From Murimonas intestini (GTDB lineage Bacteria > Bacillota > Clostridia > Lachnospirales > Lachnospiraceae), in assembly GCF_024622195.1 (NCBI RefSeq), contig NZ_JANKBI010000003.1, positions 310,001-374,000 on the forward strand: a DNA stretch of 64,000 nt. The letters run 5' to 3'. Both the position numbers and the translations under genes were made by a program. Of the stretch, positions 54,111 to 63,984 are shown piece by piece (position 1 is the first letter of the stretch; each line of letters starts with the position of its first letter). The notes beneath the pieces were generated by a model that saw nothing but the letters and a program-made list of their open reading frames with translations, was not told the DNA's origin and searched no databases.

Positions 54111-55106
54111 ATGGGATTTATTGACGTAATCAAAGAAAGGGCAAAAGCAAACAAAAAAACGATTGTTTTGCCGGAAACAGAAGACCGCAGGACTTATGAG
54201 GCGGCAGCCCAGATCCTGAAAGAAGGGATCGCGGACATCATCCTGGTAGGAAGCGAAGAAGATGTTAAAAAAGGAAGCGAAGGTCTTGACCTCACAGGGG
54301 TTCAGATCGTTGACCCGGCTGTTTCTGAAAAGACAGCAGCCTATATTGACAAGCTTGTTGAATTAAGACAGAAAAAAGGAATGACACCGGAGCAGGCAAA
54401 AGAGATCCTTCTTAACCAGTACCTGTACTATGGCGTCATGATGGTAAAGATGGGTGATGCAGACGGTATGGTTTCCGGTGCATGCCATTCTACAGCTGAT
54501 ACATTAAGGCCGTGCCTTCAGATACTGAAGACAAAGCCGGGCACAAAGCTGGTAAGCGCATTTTTCCTGATGGCTGTTCCTGACTGTGAATATGGCGCAG
54601 ACGGTACATTTATCTTTGCTGACTGCGGTCTGAACCAGAACCCGAATCCGGAAGAGCTGGCTGCTATTGCAGGATCTTCAGCAGAGTCCTTCAAGCTTCT
54701 TGTAGAGAAAGAGCCTGTTGTGGCTATGCTTTCACACTCCACAATGGGAAGCGCTAAGCATGCTGATGTGGACAAGGTAGTTGAGGCAGTGAAGATTGCA
54801 AAAGAACAGTATCCTGATCTGAAGCTGGATGGGGAATTCCAGCTGGATGCTGCTATCGTTCCGAGCGTAGGCGCTTCAAAAGCACCGGACAGCCCTGTGG
54901 CAGGGAAGGCCAATGTGCTGATGTTCCCGGATCTGGATGCAGGAAATATCGGATATAAGTTAGTGCAGAGACTTGCAAAGGCGGAAGCTTACGGACCTAT
55001 CACACAGGGTATTGCAAAACCTGTCAATGACCTGTCAAGAGGCTGTTCAGCAGCAGATATCGTAGGGGTAGTAGCCATTACATCTGTACAGTGCCAGGCA
55101 GAATAA
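54111..55106 (+). CDS. pta: phosphate acetyltransferase
   Basis: 331 residues, the short type without the N-terminal DRTGG part. Motifs KKTIVLPETEDRRTYEAA, DGMVSGACHSTADTLRP, MLSHSTMGSAKH and GPITQGIAKPVNDLSRGC. It turns acetyl-CoA into acetyl phosphate. AAAGGAG precedes the ATG. With ackA it yields ATP and acetate, the core energy route of this anaerobe. Confidence 0.97.
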   Translation: MGFIDVIKERAKANKKTIVLPETEDRRTYEAAAQILKEGIADIILVGSEEDVKKGSEGLDLTGVQIVDPAVSEKTAAYIDKLVELRQKKGMTPEQAKEILLNQYLYYGVMMVKMGDADGMVSGACHSTADTLRPCLQILKTKPGTKLVSAFFLMAVPDCEYGADGTFIFADCGLNQNPNPEELAAIAGSSAESFKLLVEKEPVVAMLSHSTMGSAKHADVDKVVEAVKIAKEQYPDLKLDGEFQLDAAIVPSVGASKAPDSPVAGKANVLMFPDLDAGNIGYKLVQRLAKAEAYGPITQGIAKPVNDLSRGCSAADIVGVVAITSVQCQAE

Positions 55107-55195
55107 GGTTGTAACGGGATATACGGCGTTTATACTGCAGCGCGGGGCATGCGCTGCTAAAAATATGAGAGATCAAAAATGGAGGTATTTTTGAA

Positions 55196-56389
55196 ATGAA
55201 CGTATTAGTTATCAATTGCGGAAGTTCTTCACTGAAATATCAGCTGATTAACTCTGAGACAGAAGCAGTATTGGCTAAGGGGCTTTGCGAAAGGATCGGC
55301 ATCGAAGGCAGCCGCCTTGTGTACCAGCCGGCAGGCGGGGAAAAGGAAATTACAGAGAGCCCGATGCCTACTCATAAAGAAGCTATCCAGATGGTACTGG
55401 ATGCTCTTGTAAATGAAAAATCAGGTGTTATCGCCAGCCTTTCAGAGGTTGGAGCCGTAGGACACAGGGTTGTGCACGGCGGTGAAAAATTCGCATCCAG
55501 CGCTGTTATTACAGAAGAAATGCTCGCAGCAGTGGAAGAATGCAACGATCTTGCACCTCTTCACAATCCGGCAAACCTTATTGGTATCCGCGCATGCCAG
55601 GAACTGATGCCGAACGTACCCATGGTTGGAGTGTTTGACACAGCCTTCCATCAGACAATGCCTGAGAAAGCTTATATGTACGGTCTTCCATATGAGTACT
55701 ACAAGAAATATAAAATCAGAAGATACGGTTTCCACGGTACATCACACAGCTTTGTATCTAAAGAGCTGGCCAGCTTCCTGGGTCTGGACATCAACAATTC
55801 CAAGATCATCGTATGCCATCTCGGAAACGGAGCTTCCGTATCAGCAGTGGTGAACGGTAAGTCAGTAGACACTTCCATGGGCCTGACACCTCTTGAAGGG
55901 CTTGTGATGGGAACACGTTCCGGTGACATTGATCCTGCTATCCTGGAGTTTTTAGCTCATAAGGAAAATATGGATATTGATGAGCTGATGAGCATGCTGA
56001 ACAAAAAATCAGGTGTTTACGGACTTTCTGATTATATTTCAAGTGATTTCCGCGATCTTGAGGATGCTGCTGAAAAAGGTGATGAGAATGCCATCCGTGC
56101 GAGAGCTGTCTTCAACTACAGAGTTGCCAAATATATCGGCGGCTATGTGGCAGCTATGAACGGAGTTGATGCAATCGCATTTACAGCCGGACTTGGTGAG
56201 AATGATACTCTTGTCCGCAGGGATATCATGGCTTATTTAGGATATCTGGGAATCGAGCTGGATGAAGAGAACAACAAGCTCCGCGGTAAGGATGTCCTTA
56301 TTTCCACACCAGATTCCAAGGTCAAAGTCGCAGTTATCCCGACAAATGAAGAACTTGCTATCTGCCGTGAAACAGTTGCGCTGATTTAA
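55196..56389 (+). CDS. ackA: acetate kinase
   Basis: 397 residues. Motifs NVLVINCGSSSLKYQL (ATP site), GHRVVHGGEKF, FDTAFHQTMP, FHGTSHSFV and GNGASVSAV, TAGLGEN. It makes acetate and ATP from acetyl phosphate. It lies 89 bases after pta with GGAGG before the ATG. Confidence 0.98.
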   Translation: MNVLVINCGSSSLKYQLINSETEAVLAKGLCERIGIEGSRLVYQPAGGEKEITESPMPTHKEAIQMVLDALVNEKSGVIASLSEVGAVGHRVVHGGEKFASSAVITEEMLAAVEECNDLAPLHNPANLIGIRACQELMPNVPMVGVFDTAFHQTMPEKAYMYGLPYEYYKKYKIRRYGFHGTSHSFVSKELASFLGLDINNSKIIVCHLGNGASVSAVVNGKSVDTSMGLTPLEGLVMGTRSGDIDPAILEFLAHKENMDIDELMSMLNKKSGVYGLSDYISSDFRDLEDAAEKGDENAIRARAVFNYRVAKYIGGYVAAMNGVDAIAFTAGLGENDTLVRRDIMAYLGYLGIELDEENNKLRGKDVLISTPDSKVKVAVIPTNEELAICRETVALI

Positions 56390-56403
56390 ACAGAAATACA
56401 GGG

Positions 56404-56426
56404 GATGGGTGTACTGCCCATCCCTT
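56404..56426 (+). terminator. hairpin after ackA
   Basis: GGGATGGGT pairs with GCCCATCCC (one G-T), loop GTACT; only a weak T stretch follows (TTAAATTT). Confidence 0.6.
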
Positions 56427-56469
56427 AAATTTGGCTGTTGGGGATGGTATTTTTATCAAGAAAAAATAC

Positions 56470-56498
56470 TTGACAAACAATAATGCCGTCTGTATAAT
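56470..56498 (+). promoter_or_regulatory. perfect consensus promoter of DUF177-rpmF
   Basis: TTGACA (56470-56475), 17-base spacer, TATAAT (56493-56498), 30 bases before the ATG. Confidence 0.9.
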
Positions 56499-56527
56499 AA
56501 TACAAGTATGGATAGGAGATGTGTGAG

Positions 56528-57052
56528 ATGATTGACCTGACAAAAGTTTTAAATAGTGATGGTAAAGAAATTCATGCAGAAGAAATGATTGGTTTTGAGA
56601 CTTTTGTTTCAAGGCTGGGCGAATTTCCTATCACAAGCAGCACACCGGTATCCCTCACGATCAAGAATAAAGGGAATCAGGAACTGCAGTTAAGCGGCAT
56701 GGTAACTCTACATGTATTGATACCGTGCAGCCGGTGTCTGGAGGACGTCGATACTGAATTTGTAATCGAGTTTGACAAAGAGCTTGATATGAAGATGGAT
56801 GACGGCGAAAGACAGAAGGCGCTTGATGAACACAGCTATATAGAAGGTTATAACCTGGATGTGGATGAGCTTGTCTATGGTGAGATTTTGGTCAATTGGC
56901 CCGTTAAGGTACTGTGTAAAGAGGACTGCAAGGGAATCTGCAGTGTCTGCGGAACAAACCTGAACCTGTCGACTTGTAGCTGTGAGACCACAGATTTAGA
57001 TCCTAGAATGGCCAAAATCCGTGATATCTTTAGTAAATTTAAGGAGGTGTAA
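56528..57052 (+). CDS. DUF177 (YceD) family protein
   Basis: 174 residues from the ATG at 56528; AGGAG (56513-56517) is too near to the in-frame ATG at 56519. Cys pairs CSRC (near 64), then CKEDC and CSVCG with CSC at the end suggest metal binding. The gene always precedes rpmF and is linked to 23S rRNA or ribosome biogenesis in other bacteria. Three bases separate it from rpmF. Confidence 0.9.
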   Translation: MIDLTKVLNSDGKEIHAEEMIGFETFVSRLGEFPITSSTPVSLTIKNKGNQELQLSGMVTLHVLIPCSRCLEDVDTEFVIEFDKELDMKMDDGERQKALDEHSYIEGYNLDVDELVYGEILVNWPVKVLCKEDCKGICSVCGTNLNLSTCSCETTDLDPRMAKIRDIFSKFKEV

Positions 57053-57055
57053 ACC

Positions 57056-57238
57056 ATGTCAATCTGTCCAAAGAATAAATCTTCCAAAGGAAGAAGAGAC
57101 AAGAGAAGAGCTAACTGGAAAATGACTGCTCCGAACTTGGTAAAGTGCAGCAAATGCGGCGAACTTATGTTGTCTCACAGAGTATGTAAGAACTGTGGAA
57201 CATACAACAAAAAAGAAATTGTATCTGTAGAAGACTAA
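57056..57238 (+). CDS. rpmF: ribosomal protein L32
   Basis: 60 residues. N-terminal CPKNKSSKGRRDKRRANWK and the zinc motif with CSKCGE and CKNCG. It belongs to the large ribosomal subunit. GGAGGTG stands before the ATG. Zinc-binding (C+) form. Confidence 0.97.
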   Translation: MSICPKNKSSKGRRDKRRANWKMTAPNLVKCSKCGELMLSHRVCKNCGTYNKKEIVSVED

Positions 57239-57288
57239 TTTGGTACTCTTTTTGCAACTGGTCAGGTACTGGACAGTTACACTTTTTT

Positions 57289-57314
57289 AGCATCTCTGGC
57301 GAGATGCTTTTTTT
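57289..57314 (+). terminator. intrinsic terminator after rpmF
   Basis: AGCATCTC-TGGC-GAGATGCT followed by TTTTTTT. Confidence 0.92.
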
Positions 57315-57340
57315 CTGGCACTGAATTCGTAAAACAGGTA

Positions 57341-57369
57341 TTGATTTTCTGAATGATGTTTAGTATATT
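57341..57369 (+). promoter_or_regulatory. promoter of plsX-acpP
   Basis: TTGATT (57341-57346), 17-base spacer, TATATT (57364-57369), 30 bases before the plsX ATG. Confidence 0.7.
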
Positions 57370-57398
57370 AGTCTATAGATATACGAGGAGGAATTATT

Positions 57399-58430
57399 AT
57401 GCAGGAAAGAGTAAAGGTTGTGGTCGATGCCATGGGCGGAGACAACGCGCCTGCCGAGATCGTTAAGGGAGCCGTAGAGGCAGTAAATGAAAGAAAAGAC
57501 ATCAAAGTGTTCCTGACAGGCAGAAAGCCTGTGGTCGATGCCCAGCTGCAGAATTACACCTACGACAAGGACCAGATTGAAGTGGTGGATGCGCAGGAGG
57601 TGATCGAGACTGCAGAACCGCCTGTAGTAGCGATTCGCAAGAAAAAGAATTCTTCCATTGTCGTAGGTCTGAATATGGTGAAGAAAAAGGAAGCAGATGC
57701 ATTTGTCTCTTCCGGAAGCACCGGGGCTGTACTGGTCGGCGGCCAGCTGATCGTAGGGCGTATCAAGGGAATTGAAAGACCGCCTCTGGCGCCTCTTATC
57801 CCTACGAAAAATGGTGTTGCGCTTCTGGTGGACTGCGGGGCAAATGTGGATGCCAGGCCATCACATCTGGTTCAGTTCGCCAAAATGGGATCTATCTATA
57901 TGGAAAATGTAGTAGGCGTCAAGAATCCCAAAGTCGGCATTGTGAACATCGGCGCTGAAGAAGAAAAAGGAAATGCGCTGGTGAAGGGGACATATCCGCT
58001 GCTGAAAGAATGTAAGGACATTAATTTTGTAGGCAGCATAGAAGCAAGGGATATTCCGTCGGGTGCCTGTGACGTAGTTGTGTGTGAAGCCTTTGTGGGG
58101 AATGTGATCCTGAAACTTTATGAAGGCGTTGGGGCTACGTTGATCAGCAAGGTCAAGGAAGGCATGATGGGCAGCCTGCGCTCAAAGATCGGAGCGCTGC
58201 TTGTAAAGCCAGCCTTAAAGGCTACGCTGAAATCTTTCGACGCAAGCCAGTATGGCGGAGCACCGCTGTTAGGACTCAATGGGCTTGTAGTCAAATCACA
58301 CGGCAGTTCAAAGTCCGTGGAGATAAAGAACTCTATTATTCAGTGTGTCCAGTTTACACGACAGGGCATCAGTGAAAAAATAAGAGAAAATATTATTTTA
58401 AGTGCAGAAGATGACAGCACTGAAAATTAA
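57399..58430 (+). CDS. plsX: phosphate acyltransferase PlsX
   Basis: 343 residues. Motifs VVDAMGGDNAP at the start, SSGSTGAVLVGG, LIPTKNGVALLVDCGAN, NIGAEEEKGNAL and CEAFVGNVILK. It makes acyl phosphate from acyl-ACP for phospholipid synthesis. GAGGAGGA before the ATG. The acyl carrier protein gene follows after 17 bases. Confidence 0.97.
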   Translation: MQERVKVVVDAMGGDNAPAEIVKGAVEAVNERKDIKVFLTGRKPVVDAQLQNYTYDKDQIEVVDAQEVIETAEPPVVAIRKKKNSSIVVGLNMVKKKEADAFVSSGSTGAVLVGGQLIVGRIKGIERPPLAPLIPTKNGVALLVDCGANVDARPSHLVQFAKMGSIYMENVVGVKNPKVGIVNIGAEEEKGNALVKGTYPLLKECKDINFVGSIEARDIPSGACDVVVCEAFVGNVILKLYEGVGATLISKVKEGMMGSLRSKIGALLVKPALKATLKSFDASQYGGAPLLGLNGLVVKSHGSSKSVEIKNSIIQCVQFTRQGISEKIRENIILSAEDDSTEN

Positions 58431-58447
58431 AGAGAGGATTTGGTACT

Positions 58448-58678
58448 ATGGAATTTGAAAAGTTACAGAAAATAATCGCAGAGGTATTAAACGTTGATAC
58501 GGAGGAAATCACATTAGACACTACATTTGTGGATGACCTCGGAGCTGATTCACTGGATGTATTCCAGATCATTATGGGAATTGAAGAAGAATTTGACATT
58601 GAGATCCCGAATGAAGAAGCTGAAAAAATCGTGACGGTGGGCGATGCCGTAGAGCAGATTAAGAACGCTGTAAACTAA
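58448..58678 (+). CDS. acpP: acyl carrier protein
   Basis: 76 residues. The phosphopantetheine Ser is in GADSLDVFQIIMGIEEEF. It carries the growing fatty acid and supplies PlsX. GAGAGGA before the ATG. Confidence 0.97.
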   Translation: MEFEKLQKIIAEVLNVDTEEITLDTTFVDDLGADSLDVFQIIMGIEEEFDIEIPNEEAEKIVTVGDAVEQIKNAVN

Positions 58679-58695
58679 TTTCAGAACTTGCGCAG

Positions 58696-58723
58696 AAAGG
58701 GTGCTGCAGTGCAGCACCCTTTT
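58696..58723 (+). terminator. intrinsic terminator between acpP and rnc
   Basis: 12-bp perfect stem AAAGGGTGCTGC/GCAGCACCCTTT with loop AGT, ending in TTTT. It separates the lipid genes from rnc-smc-ftsY or acts as a partial stop. Confidence 0.8.
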
Positions 58724-58749
58724 GACTTATGTGAACAGGGAGGAATATT

Positions 58750-59445
58750 ATGCATTATAACTGGATGCCGGAAGAGCTGGAAGAGAGGGCGGAGTATGTT
58801 TTTCAGGATAAAGCGCTTCTTTTTCAGGCAATGACACACAGCTCTTTTGCCAACGAACATAAATATGAGCGTACAAAAGACAATGAGAGGCTGGAATTTT
58901 TGGGAGATGCGGTGCTGGAGATCATCAGCAGTGAATTTCTTTTTTTGAATTATCCCAAAATGCCGGAGGGGGATCTGACAAAGCTGAGGGCCAGTATCGT
59001 ATGTGAACCAACACTGGCGGTCTGTGCCAGGGAACTGGGGATCGACAAGTATCTGCTTTTAGGAAAAGGTGAAGAGCACACTGGAGGAAGGAACAGGGAC
59101 TCAATTGTTTCTGACGCGATGGAAGCTCTGATCGGTGCAATTTATTTAGATGGAGGTTTTGTTAATGCAAAAGAGTTCGTTCAGAAGTATATCCTGACAG
59201 ATATAGAACACAAAAAGCTCTTTTATGATAGCAAGACAATTCTCCAGGAAATAGTCCAGAGAGATTATAAGGAAGACGAGATCAGCTATGTGCTTATAGG
59301 AGAGGAAGGGCCGGACCACGACAAGACCTTCATTATTCAGGTGAAAATAGGCGCTGTGCCGGTGGGACAGGGCTCAGGAAGGACGAAAAAGGCTGCAGAG
59401 CAGGCAGCCGCTTACCAGGCGATAATTGCTTTGAAAGGAAAATAA
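58750..59445 (+). CDS. rnc: ribonuclease III
   Basis: 231 residues. The catalytic signature NERLEFLGDAVLEIISSEFL is near residue 38; SDAMEALIGAIYLDGG follows. A double-stranded RNA-binding domain covers about 158-231 (GSGRTKKAAEQAAAYQAI). It processes rRNA and mRNA. Six bases separate it from smc. GGGAGGA stands before the ATG. Confidence 0.97.
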   Translation: MHYNWMPEELEERAEYVFQDKALLFQAMTHSSFANEHKYERTKDNERLEFLGDAVLEIISSEFLFLNYPKMPEGDLTKLRASIVCEPTLAVCARELGIDKYLLLGKGEEHTGGRNRDSIVSDAMEALIGAIYLDGGFVNAKEFVQKYILTDIEHKKLFYDSKTILQEIVQRDYKEDEISYVLIGEEGPDHDKTFIIQVKIGAVPVGQGSGRTKKAAEQAAAYQAIIALKGK

Positions 59446-59451
59446 AGACAG

Positions 59452-62400
59452 ATGTATTTAAAAAGCTTGGAAGTACAGGGATTTAAATCCTTTGCAAATA
59501 AAATTGTTTTTAAATTCCACAATGGGATCACCGGCATCGTAGGGCCCAACGGAAGCGGTAAAAGCAACGTGGGCGATGCGGTACGCTGGGTGCTGGGCGA
59601 GCAGAGTGCAAAACAGCTCCGCGGCGCCAGCATGCAGGATGTCATCTTTTCAGGGACAGAAAACAGAAAGCCCCTTGGTTTCGCTTCTGTGGCCATCACC
59701 CTGGATAATTCTGACCATCAGCTGCCTGTGGAGTACCAGGAGGTCACGGTTACCAGAAGGGTATACCGCTCCGGTGAGAGTGAATACCTGATCAATGGAG
59801 CTGCCTGCAGGTTAAAGGATGTAAATGAGCTTTTTTACGATACAGGTATTGGCAAAGAAGGGTATTCCATAATTGGACAGGGCCAGATAGAGAAGATCCT
59901 GAGCGGAAAACCTGAGGAGCGCAGGGAGCTTTTTGACGAAGCGGCAGGGATCGTGAAGTTTAAGAGGAGGAAGGCTACGGCCCAAAAAAAGCTGGAGGAT
60001 GAGAAGCAGAATCTGGTCCGTGTAAATGATATCCTCTCAGAACTCACAAAGCAGCTGGGGCCGCTGGAGAGACAGGCAGAGACAGCCAGGATCTATCTGA
60101 AGAAAAAAGAGCAGCTGAAATCTCTTGACGTTAATATGTTCCTTCTGGATATGGATCAGATAAAACAGCAGCTTGCTGGGGCAGAGGAAAAGTACTCTGC
60201 TGCGCAGGAGCAGCTGGCTGCAACAAGGCAGGAATATGAAGGCACAAAAGAAAAATATGACGAGCTGGAAGATAAGCTGGAGGCGCTGGCCGGACGCATC
60301 GAGGATGAGAAGGAACGGGCGAACAAGAACGAGCTGCTTAAACAGCAGCTGGAGGGACAGATAAATGTCCTCACTGAGCAGATCAATACAGCAGAGCAGA
60401 ATAAAGTAAGACTGGCGGCCAGGGCCGGAAGCATCAAAAAAGACCTGGAAGAAAAAGAGGCACAAAAAGAAGCCTCCATGGAAGAGGCGCGCGGCTTAAA
60501 GGCAGAGCTTGAGAAGGCCAGGGCAGAGGAAGCTGTGAGCATGGAAGAGGGCGATGCCCTCACCGTGGAGATAGACAGCCTGAAGGAACAGATAGAAAGC
60601 GCCAAGAGCGGTATCATATCTCTAATGAATCAGCGGTCGGCAGCCAAGGTAAGAATGCAGCGATACGATACCATGCTGGAACAGATACAGATCAGGAAGG
60701 CAGAGCTTTCGCAGAAGATCTTAAGACTCAGAAGTGAGGAGATGGACCAGGAAGAGTCTCTGCAGGATCTGAAGCGGGAATACGATGAAGTTACAGCGGA
60801 GATAGACAGCCTGTGTGACAGGAATGACGGCTATGAAACAGAGCTCTCTGACCTGCAGGAAAAATTAAATGAGCTGAACAGGAATCTGGACGCAGGACAG
60901 CAGGCTTACCACAGGGAGTCCTCCAGGCTGGAATCTCTGAAGAATATTACAGAGAGATACGACGGCTATGGGAACAGTATCCGCAGGGTCATGGAGCAGA
61001 AGAGCAGGGAGCCGGGACTGCTGGGAGTAGTAGCGGATATCATCAAAGTGGAGAAATCCTACGAGATCGCCATTGAGACAGCGCTGGGAGGCAGTATACA
61101 GAATATTGTCACAGAGGATGAAGAGACTGCAAAGCGCATGATAGATTTCCTGAAGAGGAATAAATACGGCAGGGCTACATTTCTGCCGCTTACCAGCATT
61201 GGAAACAAAAATGGCTTCACCCAGAACAGGGCGCTCACTGAAAAAGGAGTCATCGGCCTGGCAAGCAGCCTGTCTGTCACAGAGCAGAAGTATGCAGGAC
61301 TTAACCAGTATCTTTTGGGCAGGACTGTTGTAGTGGATAATATTGATAATGCAATAGCGCTTGCACGGAAATACCAGCACAGCCTGAGGATCGTTACACT
61401 GGAGGGTGAGTCCTTAAGCCCGGGCGGGTCCATGACAGGAGGAGCCTTTAAGAACTCCAGCAATCTTCTGGGACGCCGCAGGGAGATAGAGGAGCTGCAG
61501 GAAAATGTGGCCCTGCTTAGAAAAGAGATGGAGCAGGCGCAGCAGGAAATAGGCAGAGTCAGGAATAAGAGGAATGACCTGCGCACTAAAATCGTTGATC
61601 TAAATGAAGCGCTGAAGAAAAAATACATACAGCAGAATACAGCAAAGCTGGCTGTCTCCCAGATGGAGTCCAGAAGACAGGAGACTTCAGCAGGGTACGA
61701 GCAGCTTAAGAAGGAATCCAGGGAGATTGAGAACCAAGTTGTGGATATCGCACAGCAGCAGGATGAGATAAAAGAGGAACTGGATGTATTTCTGGAGCAG
61801 GAAAGAGAACTGCAGGAGAGTATCGGGGAGAGGCAGAAGGTGCTGGAGGAAAAGAGACAGCTGCGCATGGTCTCCAACCAGAATACGGAACGCCTCCACC
61901 TGCAGCTTGCCAATGTCTCTCAGAAAGAAGGATTTATCCGCCAGAATCTGGAAAGAATTAAAAAAGAGATGGACAGGCTTGGCGGGGAGCTTCAGGAGAA
62001 TGAGAGAGAGGGCGCCCAGATCAGTCAGGAGACAGTTAAAAAGCAGAGCGATATTGCAGAAATCCAAAAGACGATCAGCGCTGCTGTAGACCAGGAAGGG
62101 ACAGCCAGATCCCTGATGGAGGAGCTTCTGAAAGAGAAGGAGACCATGAATCAGTCCCACAAGGACTTTTTCAATAAAAGAGAAGAGCTTTCCGAACAAA
62201 TCTCCCTGCTTGACAAAGAGAGCTTCCGCTTAAATACCCAGAAGGAGAAACTGGAAGAGGGAAAAGCCACACACATTAATTATATGTGGGAAGAATATGA
62301 GCTGACCCCTTCTGCGGCAGCTGAGCTGAAAAATGAAGAATACACAAACCAGGCCCAGCTGAAGAAGGACATTAACACTTTAAAGGCTGAAATCCGGGCC

Positions 62401-63012
62401 CTGGGCAATGTGAATGTGAATGCCATAGATGATTTCAGGGAGCTCTCAGAACGGCATGAATTTTTGAGTACCCAGCACGATGACCTGATAAAGGCCGAAC
62501 AGGCTTTAATGGAAATTATAGAAGAGCTGGATGCAGGCATGAGATCTCAGTTTTCAGAGAAGTTCGCCCAGATACAGAGGGAATTCGACAAGGCGTTTAA
62601 GGAGCTTTTCGGCGGAGGGAAGGGTACCCTGGAGCTTGTGGAGGATGAAGATATCCTGGAAGCAGGTATCCGTATAGTATCCCAGCCCCCGGGCAAGAAA
62701 CTTCAGAACATGATGCAGCTCTCCGGAGGAGAGAAGGCCCTGACAGCGATCGCCCTGCTTTTTGCCATACAGAACTTAAAGCCCTCGCCCTTCTGTCTCC
62801 TTGATGAGATCGAAGCCGCCCTGGATGAATCAAATGTGGGAAGGTATGCGAATTACCTGCACAAGTTGACAAAGAACACACAATTTATTATTATAACACA
62901 TAGACGGGGAACAATGTCGGTGGCAGACAGGCTCTATGGCATCACAATGCAGGAGAAGGGGATATCGGCACTAGTATCCGTGAATCTGATAGAAGATGAT
63001 TTGGATAAGTAG
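59452..63012 (+). CDS. smc: chromosome segregation protein SMC
   Basis: 1186 residues. N-terminal Walker A GPNGSGKSNVGDAVRWVLGE, two long coiled coils with a hinge at about 520-640 (LLGVVADIIKVEKSYEIAIE to GGSMTGGAF), then signature QLSGGEKALTAIALLFAI and Walker B FCLLDEIEAALDESNV. With ScpA and ScpB it forms condensin. Complete length. It lies between rnc and ftsY as in most Firmicutes. Confidence 0.98.
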   Translation: MYLKSLEVQGFKSFANKIVFKFHNGITGIVGPNGSGKSNVGDAVRWVLGEQSAKQLRGASMQDVIFSGTENRKPLGFASVAITLDNSDHQLPVEYQEVTVTRRVYRSGESEYLINGAACRLKDVNELFYDTGIGKEGYSIIGQGQIEKILSGKPEERRELFDEAAGIVKFKRRKATAQKKLEDEKQNLVRVNDILSELTKQLGPLERQAETARIYLKKKEQLKSLDVNMFLLDMDQIKQQLAGAEEKYSAAQEQLAATRQEYEGTKEKYDELEDKLEALAGRIEDEKERANKNELLKQQLEGQINVLTEQINTAEQNKVRLAARAGSIKKDLEEKEAQKEASMEEARGLKAELEKARAEEAVSMEEGDALTVEIDSLKEQIESAKSGIISLMNQRSAAKVRMQRYDTMLEQIQIRKAELSQKILRLRSEEMDQEESLQDLKREYDEVTAEIDSLCDRNDGYETELSDLQEKLNELNRNLDAGQQAYHRESSRLESLKNITERYDGYGNSIRRVMEQKSREPGLLGVVADIIKVEKSYEIAIETALGGSIQNIVTEDEETAKRMIDFLKRNKYGRATFLPLTSIGNKNGFTQNRALTEKGVIGLASSLSVTEQKYAGLNQYLLGRTVVVDNIDNAIALARKYQHSLRIVTLEGESLSPGGSMTGGAFKNSSNLLGRRREIEELQENVALLRKEMEQAQQEIGRVRNKRNDLRTKIVDLNEALKKKYIQQNTAKLAVSQMESRRQETSAGYEQLKKESREIENQVVDIAQQQDEIKEELDVFLEQERELQESIGERQKVLEEKRQLRMVSNQNTERLHLQLANVSQKEGFIRQNLERIKKEMDRLGGELQENEREGAQISQETVKKQSDIAEIQKTISAAVDQEGTARSLMEELLKEKETMNQSHKDFFNKREELSEQISLLDKESFRLNTQKEKLEEGKATHINYMWEEYELTPSAAAELKNEEYTNQAQLKKDINTLKAEIRALGNVNVNAIDDFRELSERHEFLSTQHDDLIKAEQALMEIIEELDAGMRSQFSEKFAQIQREFDKAFKELFGGGKGTLELVEDEDILEAGIRIVSQPPGKKLQNMMQLSGGEKALTAIALLFAIQNLKPSPFCLLDEIEAALDESNVGRYANYLHKLTKNTQFIIITHRRGTMSVADRLYGITMQEKGISALVSVNLIEDDLDK

Positions 63013-63021
63013 GAGGAAGAC

Positions 63022-63960
63022 ATGGAGGAAAAGAAGAAAGGTTTCTTTAAACGCCTGGTAGACGGACTGGCGAAGACAAGGGCAAACATCGTATGCGGCA
63101 TTGACTCTATCTTCAGCGGCTTTTCCAGCATTGATGAAGATTTCTATGAAGAGATTGAAGAGATCCTTGTGATGGGTGACCTGGGAATCAATGCTACAAC
63201 TGCAATAATAGAAGATTTGAAGGCGAAAGTTAAGGAACAGAAAATTAAGGATCCCATTTTATGCAAGCAGCTGCTCATAGACAGTATCAAGCAGCAGATG
63301 AACGTGGGGGAGACAGCTTATGAATTTGAAAATAAGACTTCAGTTGTCCTTGTCATTGGCGTAAATGGTGTGGGTAAGACGACAAGTGTGGGAAAACTGG
63401 CAGGAAAGCTGAAGGACCAGGGCAAAAGGGTCATATTGGCTGCAGCAGATACCTTCAGGGCAGCGGCAGGCGAACAGCTCACTGAGTGGGCTAACAGGGC
63501 AGGCGTGGAGATCATAGGCGGTCAGGAGGGCTCAGACCCGGCTTCAGTAGTATACGACGCGGTGGCAGCGGCGAAGGCACGCCATGCGGATGTGCTTCTC
63601 TGTGATACAGCCGGACGGCTCCACAATAAAAAGAACCTCATGTCTGAGCTGGGAAAGATAAACAGGATCCTGGAGCGGGAGTATCCGGAAGCCTACAGGG
63701 AGACTCTTGTAGTCTTAGACGGGACAACGGGACAGAATGCCCTTGCACAGGCCAGACAATTTAAGGAAGTGGCGGATATCACAGGTATTATCCTGACAAA
63801 ACTGGACGGCACGGCAAAAGGGGGGATCGCAGTGGCGATCCAGTCTGAGCTGCATATACCTGTAAAATATATCGGAGTAGGTGAGAGCATTGATGATCTC
63901 CAGAAATTCAATGCTGATGAATTTGTAAATGCGCTGTTCCATGTACAGGACGAGGACTAG
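63022..63960 (+). CDS. ftsY: signal recognition particle receptor FtsY
   Basis: 312 residues, the short form with only a basic N-terminus instead of a long acidic A domain. GTPase motifs GVNGVGKTTSVGKLA, AADTFRAAAGEQL, CDTAGRLHNK, TKLDGTAKGG. It docks SRP-ribosome complexes at the membrane. AGGAGGAAG before the ATG. Confidence 0.98.
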   Translation: MEEKKKGFFKRLVDGLAKTRANIVCGIDSIFSGFSSIDEDFYEEIEEILVMGDLGINATTAIIEDLKAKVKEQKIKDPILCKQLLIDSIKQQMNVGETAYEFENKTSVVLVIGVNGVGKTTSVGKLAGKLKDQGKRVILAAADTFRAAAGEQLTEWANRAGVEIIGGQEGSDPASVVYDAVAAAKARHADVLLCDTAGRLHNKKNLMSELGKINRILEREYPEAYRETLVVLDGTTGQNALAQARQFKEVADITGIILTKLDGTAKGGIAVAIQSELHIPVKYIGVGESIDDLQKFNADEFVNALFHVQDED

Positions 63961-63984
63961 ATAAAGTCAGAAAGGTCGAAAGCT

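Noticed and set aside
61059..61913. A 284-codon minus-strand frame inside smc
   Set aside because: Ser/Leu/Phe-rich text is the usual shadow of Glu/Lys-rich coiled-coil coding; smc is intact in this region.
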